A stretch of 64,000 nucleotides of DNA from Neorhizobium alkalisoli (GCF_007829835.1 NZ_VIWP01000002.1:496001-560000), one strand, 5' to 3'. Shown: positions 24,052-33,672, counted from the stretch's first letter. Numbers and translations are program-made. Notes: a model not told the origin generated them from the letters alone.

Positions 24052-26820
24052 GTGCCGATGATCGAACTGTTTCTCATTCTCCTGACCATTTTCCTGATCG
24101 CCTCGCAGCGAAAGCTGTCGAGCCGGGTGTCTTCGCTCGAGAAGGAACTCGCGGCCGTCAGGAAAGATCTTCAGAACAGCCCTACCGTCTTGGCGCAGGC
24201 TGGCGAGGCAGAAGAGACGAGCCCGGTTGCACGCGTCGATGGACCAGAAGCCGCAACGGCGGCCATGGCGGCGGACGCTGGCACAACGCAGAGCGATCTG
24301 CCGCCGGGCGAGACGAACAGTGCGCCGGAGCCATCCTTCACCTTCGACACATCTCCCGCTCGTGAAGGACTGACCCGCGAAAACCTCGAAAGTTATCTCG
24401 GGGCGCGCTGGCCGGTCTGGGTCGGCGGTGTGGCGCTGGCGCTGGGCGGCGTGTTTCTGGTGCGTTATTCGATCGAGGCCGGGCTTCTTGGCCCCGGCAC
24501 GCGGCTGGCGCTCGCCGTCCTGTTCGGCCTCGTGCTGGCGGCGGCCGGTGAATTCATCCGGCGCCGCGGCATGCCGAACATGCCGCCAGCCTATAGCAAT
24601 GCCTATAGCCATGCGATGATCCCCGGCGCGCTGACTGCCGCCGCGGCCGTAACGCTGATGGGAGCGGCCTATGCCGCCTATGGCATATATGGCTTCATCG
24701 GCCCGACGACGGCCTTCGGCCTGCTTGCGCTCGTCTCGTTTGCGACGATCGCGCTATCGCTTCTGCACGGTCAGGCCCTGGCCGGCCTTGGCCTGCTCGG
24801 CTCGATGGTGACGCCAGCACTGGTGGCGACCGGCCATCCTTATGCGCCGGGCCTGTTCACGTTCCTTGCCATCAGCTGGGCGGCGGTCAATGCCGCCTCG
24901 CGCAAGCCGCGCTGGACGGTGGTGCCGATGCTCGCCAATATCGGCATCGGCTTCTGGACCATCGCCTATACGCTGGGCGTCGGCATGTTCGATCCGCTGC
25001 CACCGGCGCTGACGCTGATCGTCATGCTGGCCGGGACGATCTTCTTCTGGCCGGGTGCCACCTATGGCGCCAAGCGGGCGGCAAAGCCCGGCTGGCCGGC
25101 ACTTCTCAACCGGCCGCCTAAAAAGATAACCCTGTCGGCGGCGATCACCACCGTCTTCTCCGCCTTCGCCTTCCTGCTCGTTCCGACGCAGGCGAGTATC
25201 GATCCGCTCTTCGCTTCGGCTGCCGTTATCGCCGCGCTGGCGGCCTTCGGCGCAAGCCGCATCTATGCCGTCTGGCCGGCCCTGATCGCGGCTGCCGGCG
25301 CGGTCGGCATCATCAGCATGACGGCCTTCACCTGGCTCGACTATATCGCGCCGACGCCGATCGTCGGCAGCAACTCGCCGATCCTGACGTTTACCCACGA
25401 GATCGCCACCTTCCTGCTTCTCGGGGCAATATTCACCCTGCTCGGTGCTGCCTTCCTGCGCAAATTCCGTGCAACCGAAACCGAATTTTCGATCCTCTGG
25501 AGCGTGCTGATGTCGGGCGTGCCGGTGACGCTCGGTTTCATCAGCTTCCTGAATTTCGGCACGTTTTCGCGCGACTGGACGCATGGGCTCTACGGGCTGG
25601 CGCTCGGTTTCGTGCTGATCGGCCTTGCCGACTGGCTGTTCCGCACAAGCCCGGAAAAAGAAGGCAAGATCGACTGGCCGGCCAACCTCGCCGTCGCCGG
25701 CTCCTTCGCGGCGCTGACTCTTTCGCTGCATACGCTGACCAATGGCATCGTCACGACGATCCTCGTCTCGGCGCTCGGCTTTGCCTATCTGATGGCTGGC
25801 CGCATCCGCACCTGGCCGGCTCTGCCGTGGATGATGGCGGCGGCGACATTGGTCGTGTTCGGCCGGATCGCCTGGCAGCCGACGATCATCGGGCCGAACA
25901 GTCTCGGCACGACGCCGTTCTTCAACGCGCTCCTGCCCGGCTACGGTATCCCGACCCTGCTGGCGATCATCGCGGCCTTCCTTTTGCGCAATTCGCCTGA
26001 TTTCCGGCTTCGCAATATCCTGCAGGCGCTTGCCTCGCTGGCAGCCCTGATGACGATCGCGGTTCTGGTGCGCCATGCGATGAATGGCGGCGTGCTGGAT
26101 AGCCGGACGCCGACGCTTGGCGAACAATCGATCTACACGCTGGTGACGATCGGTTTCTCCGGCGTGCTGATGACACTCGACCTGAAAAGCCCGAGCCCCG
26201 TCTTCCGCTGGGGCTCGATGCTGGCCGGCGCGATCGCGACGCTCAATGTCCTGTCGCTGCATGTGTTTGCGCTCAACCCCTTCTTTAGCGGCGAGCGGAC
26301 GGGTTCCTGGCCCTTCCTCAACCTGCTGCTGATCGGTTACCTCCTGCCGGCACTCGCCTATGGCCTCGTCGCCTATCTCGCCCGCACGCGGCGGCCTCCG
26401 CCCTATGTGGCGATGCTTGCCGTGGCCGGTGCAGTCCTCGGCTTCCTCTGGGCGACGCTTTCCGTGCGGCGTTTCTTCCAGGGCGAATATATCGCCTCCT
26501 GGAAAGGGTTTATGGAGGCCGAGACCTATGCCTATTCGGTCACCTGGCTTCTGATCGGCGTCGGGCTTCTGGTGCTCGGTTCGAGGCTCAACGCAAAAAG
26601 CCTGCGGCTTGCCTCGGCGGTGCTTGTCCTCGTCGCCGTGGTCAAGGTTTTCCTGATCGACATGTCGAACCTCGAAGGCATCTTGCGGGCGCTGTCCTTC
26701 ATCGGGCTTGGCGGCGTGCTGATCGGGATCGGGCTTTTCTATCAGCGGATTCTGGTCAACAAGGGCGGCAAGACTGCCAATGCCGATTCCCGTCCTGATC
26801 CCAAGGAAGACACGCCTTGA
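24052..26820 (+). CDS. DUF2339 polytopic membrane protein, 922 aa
   Basis: Starts at GTG 24052 (or ATG 24058). One N-terminal hydrophobic helix is followed by a short coiled-coil ('SRVSSLEKELAAVRKDLQNS'), an acidic Ala/Pro spacer, and then a very long membrane domain with more than 20 hydrophobic segments. 'LGARWPVWVGGVALALGGVF' and 'YSIEAGLLGPGTRLALAVLF' are the conserved entry to DUF2339; the C-terminus has 'KVFLIDMSNLEGILRALSFI' and 'GLGGVLIGIGLFYQRIL', also typical. Function unknown. It overlaps the HD hydrolase gene by four bases. Confidence 0.9.
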   Translation: MPMIELFLILLTIFLIASQRKLSSRVSSLEKELAAVRKDLQNSPTVLAQAGEAEETSPVARVDGPEAATAAMAADAGTTQSDLPPGETNSAPEPSFTFDTSPAREGLTRENLESYLGARWPVWVGGVALALGGVFLVRYSIEAGLLGPGTRLALAVLFGLVLAAAGEFIRRRGMPNMPPAYSNAYSHAMIPGALTAAAAVTLMGAAYAAYGIYGFIGPTTAFGLLALVSFATIALSLLHGQALAGLGLLGSMVTPALVATGHPYAPGLFTFLAISWAAVNAASRKPRWTVVPMLANIGIGFWTIAYTLGVGMFDPLPPALTLIVMLAGTIFFWPGATYGAKRAAKPGWPALLNRPPKKITLSAAITTVFSAFAFLLVPTQASIDPLFASAAVIAALAAFGASRIYAVWPALIAAAGAVGIISMTAFTWLDYIAPTPIVGSNSPILTFTHEIATFLLLGAIFTLLGAAFLRKFRATETEFSILWSVLMSGVPVTLGFISFLNFGTFSRDWTHGLYGLALGFVLIGLADWLFRTSPEKEGKIDWPANLAVAGSFAALTLSLHTLTNGIVTTILVSALGFAYLMAGRIRTWPALPWMMAAATLVVFGRIAWQPTIIGPNSLGTTPFFNALLPGYGIPTLLAIIAAFLLRNSPDFRLRNILQALASLAALMTIAVLVRHAMNGGVLDSRTPTLGEQSIYTLVTIGFSGVLMTLDLKSPSPVFRWGSMLAGAIATLNVLSLHVFALNPFFSGERTGSWPFLNLLLIGYLLPALAYGLVAYLARTRRPPPYVAMLAVAGAVLGFLWATLSVRRFFQGEYIASWKGFMEAETYAYSVTWLLIGVGLLVLGSRLNAKSLRLASAVLVLVAVVKVFLIDMSNLEGILRALSFIGLGGVLIGIGLFYQRILVNKGGKTANADSRPDPKEDTP

Positions 26821-27467
26821 ATTCGAATATTGCTGCCGCCTTCACGCCCTTCGAAACACTTGCGGCACAGCTGATCCCGCATGCAACCGAAGGCGATGAC
26901 GGGTCGCATGACATCGCCCATATCCTGCGCGTCTTCAAGAATGCCATGCGCATCCATGCGACCGAGGGCGGCGATGGCGAGGTGCTTGCCGCCGCCGTGC
27001 TGCTGCACGACTGCGTTTCGGTGGAAAAGAACTCGCCCCTGCGCAATCAGGCTTCAAGACTGGCAGCGGAAAAGGCGAGCGGTATTCTGGCTGGTCTCGG
27101 CTGGAGCGATGAGAAGATCGCGGCCGTCGCGCATGCCATCACCACCCACAGCTTCTCCGCCAATATCGCGCCCGAAACGCTGGAGGCGAAAATCCTGCAG
27201 GATGCCGATAGGCTGGATGCGATCGGCATGGTGGGTGCTGCGCGTTGCTTCTATATTGCCGGACGGATGGGCTCCGGTCTTTACGATCCTGCCGACCCGC
27301 TTGCAAAAGATCGGCCGCTGGACGACAAGGCTTTTGCCATCGACCATTTTCCGGTCAAGCTGTTCAAGCTGGCGGATGGTTTCCAGACGGCGACCGGCCG
27401 TGCATTTGCCACCGAACGCCATGAGCGGCTGAAGACGGTTCTCGATCTCTTCCTCGACGAGATCTGA
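26817..27467 (+). CDS. HD-domain phosphohydrolase
   Basis: 216 residues from TTG 26817 that overlaps the DUF2339 stop. 'DGSHDIAHILRVFKNAMRI' gives the first His-Asp pair with HxxH spacing, 'AAVLLHDCVSVEKNSPLRNQ' the HD core, 'HAITTHSFS' and 'LQDADRLDAIGMVGAAR' the remaining ligands. This is the YedJ/YpgQ-type HD family, whose members hydrolyse nucleotides or pyrophosphates. Translational coupling with the DUF2339 protein suggests linked expression, not necessarily linked function. Confidence 0.88.
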   Translation: MNSNIAAAFTPFETLAAQLIPHATEGDDGSHDIAHILRVFKNAMRIHATEGGDGEVLAAAVLLHDCVSVEKNSPLRNQASRLAAEKASGILAGLGWSDEKIAAVAHAITTHSFSANIAPETLEAKILQDADRLDAIGMVGAARCFYIAGRMGSGLYDPADPLAKDRPLDDKAFAIDHFPVKLFKLADGFQTATGRAFATERHERLKTVLDLFLDEI

Positions 27468-27504
27468 GACCGAAGGCAGGACAGGTTTATCAGGGGGATA
27501 TCTC

Positions 27505-28353
27505 ATGCGTGTCAGCGAACTCAATTTCTACCCGCTGAAGAGCGGCCGCGGCATCGCCCTTCAGGAAGCCGAAATCGCGCCGGAAGGCATTCCCGGTGAC
27601 CGCCGGATGATGCTGACCGATCCGTCCGGCCATTTCATCACCCAGCGCGAATTGCAGGCGCTGGCGCAGGTCGAGGTCACTCCGCAGGGCGAAAGTGTCA
27701 GGATCGCGATCGCCGGCAAGGGCGAAATCATCTCCGCCCTGCCGCCTGCCGACCGGCGGATGGATGTCGATGTCTGGAAATCGATCGTCAGCGCTGCCGT
27801 GGCCGATGACGAGACCAATGCGACGCTTTCCGGCTGGCTCGGCCGTGAGGTGCGTCTGGTGCATTTCGATGCCGTGGCGGAGCGGACGGCCAGCGCCGAA
27901 TGGGCCGGCCCTGCCTCGCCCGTCACCTTTGCCGACGGTTATCAGGTTCTCGTCACCACGACCGGCTCGCTTGCCGGGCTCAATGCCAATATGAAGGCGC
28001 ATGGCGAGGATGCGGTTGGCATGGAGCGGTTCCGGCCGAATATCGTGCTCGATCATGACGAGCCGTTTGCCGAGGACATGTGGGAAGGCATCGAGATCGC
28101 CGGCATCCGCTTCGATTTCGTCAAACCCTGCGCCCGCTGCATCATGACCACCCAGGATCAGGCAAGCGGATCGCGCGACGCTCCGAACCCGATGCCGGCC
28201 ATGGGGCGTATCAGGATGTCGGCGGACAGGCGTGTGCCGGGCGTGCTTTTCGGCTGGAATGCCGTGCCGCGCAGCACGGGTCTCATCCGGATCGGCGACA
28301 TGGCGACGGTGACCGGCGAACGCGATGCCTGGCCGCTCAAGCGCCGGGCCTGA
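27505..28353 (+). CDS. MOSC-domain protein (MOSC_N + MOSC)
   Basis: 282 residues with an N-terminal beta-barrel ('VSELNFYPLKSGRGIALQEA') and a C-terminal MOSC domain. 'RFRPNIVLDHDEPFAEDMW' and 'VKPCARCIMTTQD' are the hallmark sequences; the Cys in the latter would bind the molybdenum cofactor. The family includes YcbX and mARC-like enzymes, which reduce N-hydroxylated bases. Partner ferredoxin/reductase genes are not adjacent. Start at ATG 27505 behind AGGGGG. Confidence 0.9.
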   Translation: MRVSELNFYPLKSGRGIALQEAEIAPEGIPGDRRMMLTDPSGHFITQRELQALAQVEVTPQGESVRIAIAGKGEIISALPPADRRMDVDVWKSIVSAAVADDETNATLSGWLGREVRLVHFDAVAERTASAEWAGPASPVTFADGYQVLVTTTGSLAGLNANMKAHGEDAVGMERFRPNIVLDHDEPFAEDMWEGIEIAGIRFDFVKPCARCIMTTQDQASGSRDAPNPMPAMGRIRMSADRRVPGVLFGWNAVPRSTGLIRIGDMATVTGERDAWPLKRRA

Positions 28354-28430
28354 ATTATAGGATCCAGTCATCGAATTTTAGCGTGGAATTACACATTCCG
28401 CGGTGAGATCGGCTTGCATGACGGGCAGTC

Positions 28431-28461
28431 GGGAGGCAGGTTGTCAGACATCCCGCCTCCC
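28431..28461. repeat. Hairpin before the DMT permease gene
   Basis: GGGAGGCAGG and CCCGCCTCCC pair with one mismatch around an 11-base loop, 59 bases before the permease start. No T tract, so a leader hairpin or operator is more likely than a terminator of the MOSC gene. Confidence 0.4.
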
Positions 28462-28519
28462 ATGCCTGAAGCGTGACCGCTATTGCGATCCGCGAACTAC
28501 CGATGAAGAGACCTTGCGC

Positions 28520-29416
28520 ATGATATCCCGGTCGACCGGCCTGCTTTTCGCCCTCATGGCGGTGACCATTTTTGCTATTCAGGACGGCATTTCCAAACAT
28601 CTCGGAACCGCCTATCCGCCGATCTTCGTCACCATGATCCGTTACTGGGCCTTTGCCGGTTTCGTGCCCATTCTTTCGAGCCGGGCGCCAGGCGGGGTGA
28701 AGGGCACGGCCGTCTCGAATACGCTGTTCGTGCAGATCTGCCGTGGCGTTCTGCTGGTGGGGCAGATCGTCGTTTCGGTGTTTTCGTTTTCCCGAGTGGG
28801 ACTTGCCGCCACCCATACGATCTTTGCCGCGACGCCGCTGATCGTTGCCTGTCTTTCCGTGCCGCTGCTGGGCGAAACCGTCGGCTGGCGGCGCTGGACT
28901 GCGATCGGCATCGGTTTCCTCGGCATCCTGATGATCGTCAATCCGCTGCATGCGACATTCGACTTCAAGATCATCGTGCCGATCCTCGGAACAACGATGT
29001 TTGCGCTCTATTCGGTGCTGACGCGGCTGGCAGGCCGCAGCGACAGACCGGAAACATCCTTCTTCTACACCGGCATGGCCGGCGCCGTGGCGATCACCTT
29101 CATCGGCCCGTTCTACTGGGCCAACATCACGTTCAGCGACTGGTTCTGGATGCTGATCCTCTGCATTACCGGCATGAGCGGCCATTATTTCCTGATCCGC
29201 GCCTATGCGGTGCTCGATGCAGTCGCAGTGCAGCCGATGTTCTATATCCAGTCGGTTCTGGTCTGCATTATCGGCGTTCTGCTGTTCGACGAGACGATGA
29301 CGATCAACATGATCGCCGGCTGTGCCGTCGTCATCGGTGCCGGCGGCTTTACGCTCTGGCGCGAGGCGCGGCTGGGGAAAAGCCGCCCGCCGATCGAGCC
29401 GCCGGGCGCGCTCTAA
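28520..29416 (+). CDS. DMT/EamA family permease
   Basis: 298 residues with ten hydrophobic segments in two EamA repeats. 'LLFALMAVTIFAIQDGISKHL' begins repeat 1 and 'ITGMSGHYFLIRAYAVLDAV' marks repeat 2. This subgroup (S-adenosylmethionine uptake / nucleotide-sugar-like DMT) has unknown substrate. A TTG at 28514 in frame would add two residues. Convergent with recO, whose stop lies seven bases away. Confidence 0.87.
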   Translation: MISRSTGLLFALMAVTIFAIQDGISKHLGTAYPPIFVTMIRYWAFAGFVPILSSRAPGGVKGTAVSNTLFVQICRGVLLVGQIVVSVFSFSRVGLAATHTIFAATPLIVACLSVPLLGETVGWRRWTAIGIGFLGILMIVNPLHATFDFKIIVPILGTTMFALYSVLTRLAGRSDRPETSFFYTGMAGAVAITFIGPFYWANITFSDWFWMLILCITGMSGHYFLIRAYAVLDAVAVQPMFYIQSVLVCIIGVLLFDETMTINMIAGCAVVIGAGGFTLWREARLGKSRPPIEPPGAL

Positions 29417-29422
29417 ATCTGC

Positions 29423-30163
29423 TCATTCCGCCTGTTTCGAGACGGCTTTCAAGGCCGCCTGGACAAAACCGTCGCGGGAAGAACTTTCCGTCAGGCCGCG
29501 CGGTTCGTAGACGTGGCGGTTGAGGAAATAGCCGGTCAACCGGAACGCCTGAACCAGAGTGTCCCGGTCGACCACGGGCGGGCGCCCCTCCCCGAGAAAA
29601 GCAGGTAAAGCCAACATCCGGTCCGCATAGGGTGCGCCGGCCTCACGGCTGACGGCGCGGCCGGATTTCGGCGAGACATAGACGAGATCGTCGCGGCTGC
29701 CGGTGGCGGCACATTCGGTCAGGTCCAGCCCATAGCCGAGGTCGTTCAGCACGGCGAGTTCGAAACGGATGAAGAGCTGGCCGGCATCGGCGGGATCGTC
29801 CATGGCATCGAGAATGATGTCGAGCGCCTCGAACAAATGCGGGTGCGGATCACGCTCCGGCAAGAGGCGCAAGAGAGCGCCCATGGCCTGCACGCCGTAG
29901 ACGGCCGTCGCCGTTTCCATCAGCTTGGCGGCACGCAGTTGCAGCGGCTCCAGCTTGAACTCGCCCATATGCTCGTCGAGCCTTGCCCGCCAGACCGCCT
30001 CGACACGATTGCCCGGCTGCAGGACCGGCTGCATGGAGCGTGAACGGCCCGAGCGCACGATGCCGAGATGCCGGCCGCGCTCACGCGTCATCAGCTCGGC
30101 GATGACACTCGTCTCGCCGTGGCGCCTGACACCGATGATGATTGCCTCGTCCTGCCACTGCAT
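29423..30163 (-). CDS. recO: DNA repair protein RecO
   Basis: 246 residues from ATG 30163. '[20 protein letters not shown]' is the OB-fold start of alphaproteobacterial RecO, with '[19 protein letters not shown]', '[20 protein letters not shown]' and '[13 protein letters not shown]' conserved. RecO loads RecA with RecR at gaps. An ATG at 30178 would give the duplicated-looking 'MQWPAMQWQ'; both lack an ideal ribosome-binding site. In many rhizobia recO follows era directly; here three genes intervene. Confidence 0.92.
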   Translation of the reverse strand: MQWQDEAIIIGVRRHGETSVIAELMTRERGRHLGIVRSGRSRSMQPVLQPGNRVEAVWRARLDEHMGEFKLEPLQLRAAKLMETATAVYGVQAMGALLRLLPERDPHPHLFEALDIILDAMDDPADAGQLFIRFELAVLNDLGYGLDLTECAATGSRDDLVYVSPKSGRAVSREAGAPYADRMLALPAFLGEGRPPVVDRDTLVQAFRLTGYFLNRHVYEPRGLTESSSRDGFVQAALKAVSKQAE

Positions 30164-30203
30164 TGCTGGCCACTGCATTCCTGGATGAAGATCTTTTGAG
30201 AGT

Positions 30204-30240
30204 GATTCAGTTCTAGCCGATAAGTCATTCAGACTGAATC
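30204..30240. promoter_or_regulatory. ATTCAG repeats in the recO divergent region
   Basis: GATTCAGT at 30204-30211 is repeated inverted as ACTGAATC at 30233-30240, and ATTCAG-A-CTGAAT at 30227-30239 makes a compact palindrome. The cluster lies between recO (start 30163, minus) and the exported 131-aa gene (start 30355, plus). Candidate operator. Confidence 0.4.
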
Positions 30241-30354
30241 GCTTTTTCGAAAGCACCGCATCTGCTGGTGCAATACGACTATCTGTCGGCACGGCTGGAA
30301 CAAATTGCCACTCTCGCGGATTTTCCCGCCGAAATAATGACGTCCGGAGAGACC

Positions 30355-30750
30355 ATGAAACACGCCCTCCTCCTTGCCGCAGCCCTTGCCTCGGCCCTTC
30401 CCGTCACGCTGGTTACCGCCTCGCCGGCTGCAGCGCAATCGCCGCAGCTGGAACAGGCCTGCATGGCCGTCGCCAAGAATTTTCTGCTGATCCCGTCCAT
30501 CAAGACCGGCATCGTGCAATCCTTTCCGGAACTCGATCCGCCCGGCGCGCGCCTGACCTATTCCACCCGCGAAGACGCCAAGCCGACCGATTTCAACAAC
30601 GAGATTGATTGCGAATTCGACAAGGCAAGCCCGCCCTTTACCCTGTTGCGCTTCTGCATTTCCAAGACCTGTTACGGGCCGGGCGAGCAGGAACCGGACA
30701 ATCGTCGCCGCTACCAGGAAGTGAAGGCGTTGATGGATCGGCACAAATAG
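30355..30750 (+). CDS. Small exported protein of unknown function
   Basis: 131 residues from ATG 30355 behind CCGGAGAG. A signal peptide '[20 protein letters not shown]' with cleavage near 'SPAAAQS' is followed by a roughly 105-residue domain with three or four Cys ('[20 protein letters not shown]', 'NEIDCEFD', '[13 protein letters not shown]'), suggesting disulfides in the periplasm. Unrecognised. The divergent recO promoter region lies upstream. Confidence 0.72.
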   Translation: MKHALLLAAALASALPVTLVTASPAAAQSPQLEQACMAVAKNFLLIPSIKTGIVQSFPELDPPGARLTYSTREDAKPTDFNNEIDCEFDKASPPFTLLRFCISKTCYGPGEQEPDNRRRYQEVKALMDRHK

Positions 30751-30869
30751 GCTTTAGGCTGATTGATCGGATGGCCGGAATGAAGGTGCGCCCCGCAAAG
30801 TATCGCCATTCCGGCCTCTGACGAAATGTTCTAGGTTCCTGCCATCACCATCGGCAGGACGATCAGTGC

Positions 30870-31784
30870 ATGACAGGACATACCGGTTTTCTTGGTTTTC
30901 CCGAAAAGCTTCCGGACGGCCAGAAGCCGCGCCTTGTGATCTTCGGTGCGCCTTACGGGACCGAGTATCAGGGCAAGGACAGCAGCGGTTATGCGACGGC
31001 TGCGGCAAAGATCCGGGCAGCAGTGGCAGAGGATGCCGCGCTGATCGAAAACTGGGATTTCGATCTCGGTGGCCCGCTGTTCAACGGACAGGTGCCGAGC
31101 TGCGTCGACACCGGTGATCTGCCTACACGTGTTCGTAACGATGAGGGCAACAGGGAATTGATCGCGGCGAAGACGCGGGAAATCCTCTCGGCGGGTGCTG
31201 TTCCGATCATGATCGGCGGCGATGATTCGACACCCATCCCCTTCTTCGCCGGTTTTGCCGAAAGTGATCCGGTCTGGATCCTGCAGATAGACGCGCATAT
31301 CGACTGGCGCGAAGAGTTGCATGGCGGCGAGCGCTTCGGTTATTCGAGCCCGATGCGGCGGGCGAGCGAGATGGCGCATGTTGCCGGCATCGTGCAGGTC
31401 GGCATGCGCGGCCTCGGCAGTGCCCGTATCCAGGAAGTCGAGGATGCACGGCGTTATGGGGCGAAAATCGTCACGGCCCGCGAAATCCATGCGCAGGGGA
31501 TCGACAGCGCCATCCGGCATATCCCACAAGGAGCAAGGATCGTTATCACGCTCGACTGTGACGGGCTCGACCCGAGCATCATGCCGGGCGTGGTCGCGCC
31601 GACGCCCGGCGGGCTGAGCTATACGCAGGTGATCGAGCTGATCGAAGCCGCAGCCGCGCGTGGCCGCATTGCCGGCTTCGATCTGGTCGAATTCCACACG
31701 CCTTCCGACATCGCCAACCTGACGGCGCTGACGGCTGCACGCATTCTCGTCAATGCGATCGGCCAGATCCTGAGGCAGGCCTGA
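30870..31784 (+). CDS. Agmatinase/ureohydrolase-family protein with altered metal site
   Basis: 304 residues of the arginase/agmatinase fold. The usual metal motifs are visible: G116-G-D-D119-S where classical enzymes have GGDHS, D141-A-H-I-D145 (DAHxD), and D229-C-D231-G-L-D234-P. The change of His to Asp at position 119 removes one classical Mn ligand, although Asp can bind metal. The family hydrolyses agmatine, guanidinobutyrate or other guanidino compounds to urea. The substrate is therefore uncertain. Transcribed alone; convergent with the PAS gene. Confidence 0.85.
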   Translation: MTGHTGFLGFPEKLPDGQKPRLVIFGAPYGTEYQGKDSSGYATAAAKIRAAVAEDAALIENWDFDLGGPLFNGQVPSCVDTGDLPTRVRNDEGNRELIAAKTREILSAGAVPIMIGGDDSTPIPFFAGFAESDPVWILQIDAHIDWREELHGGERFGYSSPMRRASEMAHVAGIVQVGMRGLGSARIQEVEDARRYGAKIVTAREIHAQGIDSAIRHIPQGARIVITLDCDGLDPSIMPGVVAPTPGGLSYTQVIELIEAAAARGRIAGFDLVEFHTPSDIANLTALTAARILVNAIGQILRQA

Positions 31785-31820
31785 CAAAGGGCCATCATCG
31801 CTGAAAACAATGGGGAAAAT

Positions 31821-32336
31821 TCAGAAATCGACCTTGCGGCCGAGCGCGTTGAGGGCGGAGGACAGGTAGCGGGCCGCGAGAGCATGGCGGCGGCTCTTGG
31901 CGATATTCAGGGCTTGCAGGCAATGGGATTCGAGCGGATCGCTCGGTCCAATTTCGTTACCGCGTTCCGCCGCAACGACGGAGCCGGTATAGATCGACGG
32001 CACGCCGGCGCCGTCACGCAGGCAGCGCCCCTGCCCCGTCACGGTAATCTTGCGACCATCCGGATGGGTGATGCCATAACTCTGATTGCAGGGCTCACCG
32101 GTAATAATGGTCTCGTGCAGCGCCTTGGCGACACGCTGAAGATCACCGTCATCGATATTCTTCAAGACCAGCTCGATCGGCGCACCGGATGCGAGCATGT
32201 GCGGATCGACGCCATAGACATAGGCGAAGACCTTATCGCTATAGACCTTGTTCTCCTGAACATTCCAGCTGAAGAAACCAATCGCGTCCGTCAGGCTGAT
32301 GACTTCGACCGGTTGCGAACGAATCTGTTTTCTCAT
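31821..32336 (-). CDS. Single PAS-domain protein
   Basis: 171 residues. 'ISLTDAIGFFSWNVQENKVY' followed by 'FAYVYGVDPHMLASGAPIEL', 'INDGDLQRV'-like 'IDDGDLQRVAKALHETI' and 'YGITHPDGRKITVTGQGRCL' matches a PAS_3 fold. The C-terminal 40 residues are helical ('SHCLQALNIAKSRRHALAAR'). No kinase, GGDEF or HTH output domain is present, so it may sense a ligand and act through a partner. The upstream interval carries several inverted repeats. Confidence 0.8.
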   Translation of the reverse strand: MRKQIRSQPVEVISLTDAIGFFSWNVQENKVYSDKVFAYVYGVDPHMLASGAPIELVLKNIDDGDLQRVAKALHETIITGEPCNQSYGITHPDGRKITVTGQGRCLRDGAGVPSIYTGSVVAAERGNEIGPSDPLESHCLQALNIAKSRRHALAARYLSSALNALGRKVDF

Positions 32337-32483
32337 TCAGAGACCTCCCGAATTTCCCGACATTTGATCCGAATTCTGGAACAGGCAAGTTGCATAACCT
32401 TATCCATTATATCTTCGGGTTGCCCGGAGAGTTTATTTTAGTAATTACTGTTTGATGTGCAACAATCCTTTGTTGAAAACTTT

Positions 32484-32523
32484 GGGGCACTAAACCGGAA
32501 CAACAAGCCCGGTCAGCTGCCCC
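32484..32523. repeat. Nested inverted repeat between era and the PAS gene
   Basis: GGGGCA ... TGCCCC (32484-32523) encloses ACCGG ... CCGGT. A second hairpin, CAACAA-TCCT-TTGTTG, is at 32460-32475. A T7 run (minus strand, 32524-32530) directly follows a small AGCT stem at 32534-32548, which could terminate era. The interval 32337-32547 is otherwise gene-free and AT-rich, so it likely also holds the PAS promoter. Confidence 0.45.
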
Positions 32524-32547
32524 AAAAAAATTCAGCTCTTCTAAAGC

Positions 32548-33513
32548 TCAGCCCTTTGGAAATTCGAGACCCATCTCGCGGAAGCGCTGCGGGTCGTCGC
32601 CCCAGTTTTCGCGCACCTTGACGAACAGGAAGAGGTGCACCGGCTGTTCGAGGATTTCCGACAGTTCCTTGCGGGAGGCGCTGGAGATCGACTTGATTGC
32701 GTCGCCGCCTTTGCCAAGCGCGATCTTCTTCTGGCTTTCACGCTCGACATAGATGACCTGCTCGATACGAACCGAGCCGTCCTTCTTCTCCTCCCACTTC
32801 TCCGTCTCGACATGCGAGGCGTAGGGAAGCTCCTGATGCAGGCGCAGAAAAAGCTTTTCGCGGGTGATTTCGGCGGCGAGCTGGCGCATCGGCAGGTCGG
32901 AGATCTGATCCTCCGGATAATACCAGGGGCCTTCCGGCAGTTCGCGGGCAAAATAATCCATCAGGTCTTCGCAGCCCGAACCGGTCGTTGCCGAGATCAT
33001 GAAGGTGCGGACGAAGTTGACCTTTTCATTGGCGGCAGCGGCGAGCGCCAGAAGGTCCTCGCGCTTGACCTGGTCGATCTTGTTCAGAAGCAGGATCTTC
33101 GGCTGCTGCACTTCCTGCAGGCCTTCGAGGATCGCTTCCGCATCGCCACGCAGGCCGCGTTCGCTGTCGATCAGGAGCGCGATCATGTCGGCATCCTTGG
33201 CGCCGCCCCAGGCGCTGGTCACCATGGCGCGGTCGAGCCTGCGGCGCGGCTTGAAGATGCCGGGCGTGTCCATGAAGACGATCTGGGCATTGTCGTGGAT
33301 CGCGATACCGCGCACAATGGCGCGCGTCGTCTGAACCTTGTGGCTGACGATCGAGACCTTGGCGCCGACGAGACGGTTGACCAGGGTGGACTTGCCGGCA
33401 TTGGTCGGGCCGATCAGCGCCACGAAACCCGAATGGGTCGGGCCGGCTGCGACTGCGTCCGCATCATTCTCCACCTCTGCACCGCCCTCGGGAAGGTTTT
33501 CGTCTTCGATCAT
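32548..33513 (-). CDS. era: GTPase Era
   Basis: 321 residues from ATG 33513. G1 is G-P-T-N-A-G-K-S-T (35-43), G3 'DTPG', G4 'NKID'. The C-terminal KH domain contains 'YVERESQKKIALGKGGDAIK'. Era binds 16S rRNA near its 3' end and is needed for small-subunit assembly. A TTG at 33564 would add 17 residues, with the ATG chosen because the start resembles relatives with a short acidic lead. Between rnc and era a GGATCC-stem hairpin is at 33540-33557. Part of lepB-rnc-era. Confidence 0.94.
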   Translation of the reverse strand: MIEDENLPEGGAEVENDADAVAAGPTHSGFVALIGPTNAGKSTLVNRLVGAKVSIVSHKVQTTRAIVRGIAIHDNAQIVFMDTPGIFKPRRRLDRAMVTSAWGGAKDADMIALLIDSERGLRGDAEAILEGLQEVQQPKILLLNKIDQVKREDLLALAAAANEKVNFVRTFMISATTGSGCEDLMDYFARELPEGPWYYPEDQISDLPMRQLAAEITREKLFLRLHQELPYASHVETEKWEEKKDGSVRIEQVIYVERESQKKIALGKGGDAIKSISSASRKELSEILEQPVHLFLFVKVRENWGDDPQRFREMGLEFPKG

Positions 33514-33672
33514 CGTATCCACTATCAATCCTGTCTCCGGGATCCGCCCCCGGATCCGTTTCAATGCCCTTTTCGCCGGCGCCAGAGCGGCATATCCGCT
33601 CCCGCGCTGACGCAGGCCTCATCTTCAACTGTGCTGCATATCACGTTCCGGCTGCGAAAGCGATTTTCAACC

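Noticed and set aside
24754..26262. 502-aa minus-strand frame inside the DUF2339 gene
   Set aside because: Arg/Gln-rich antisense of a membrane protein; no start signal or family resemblance.
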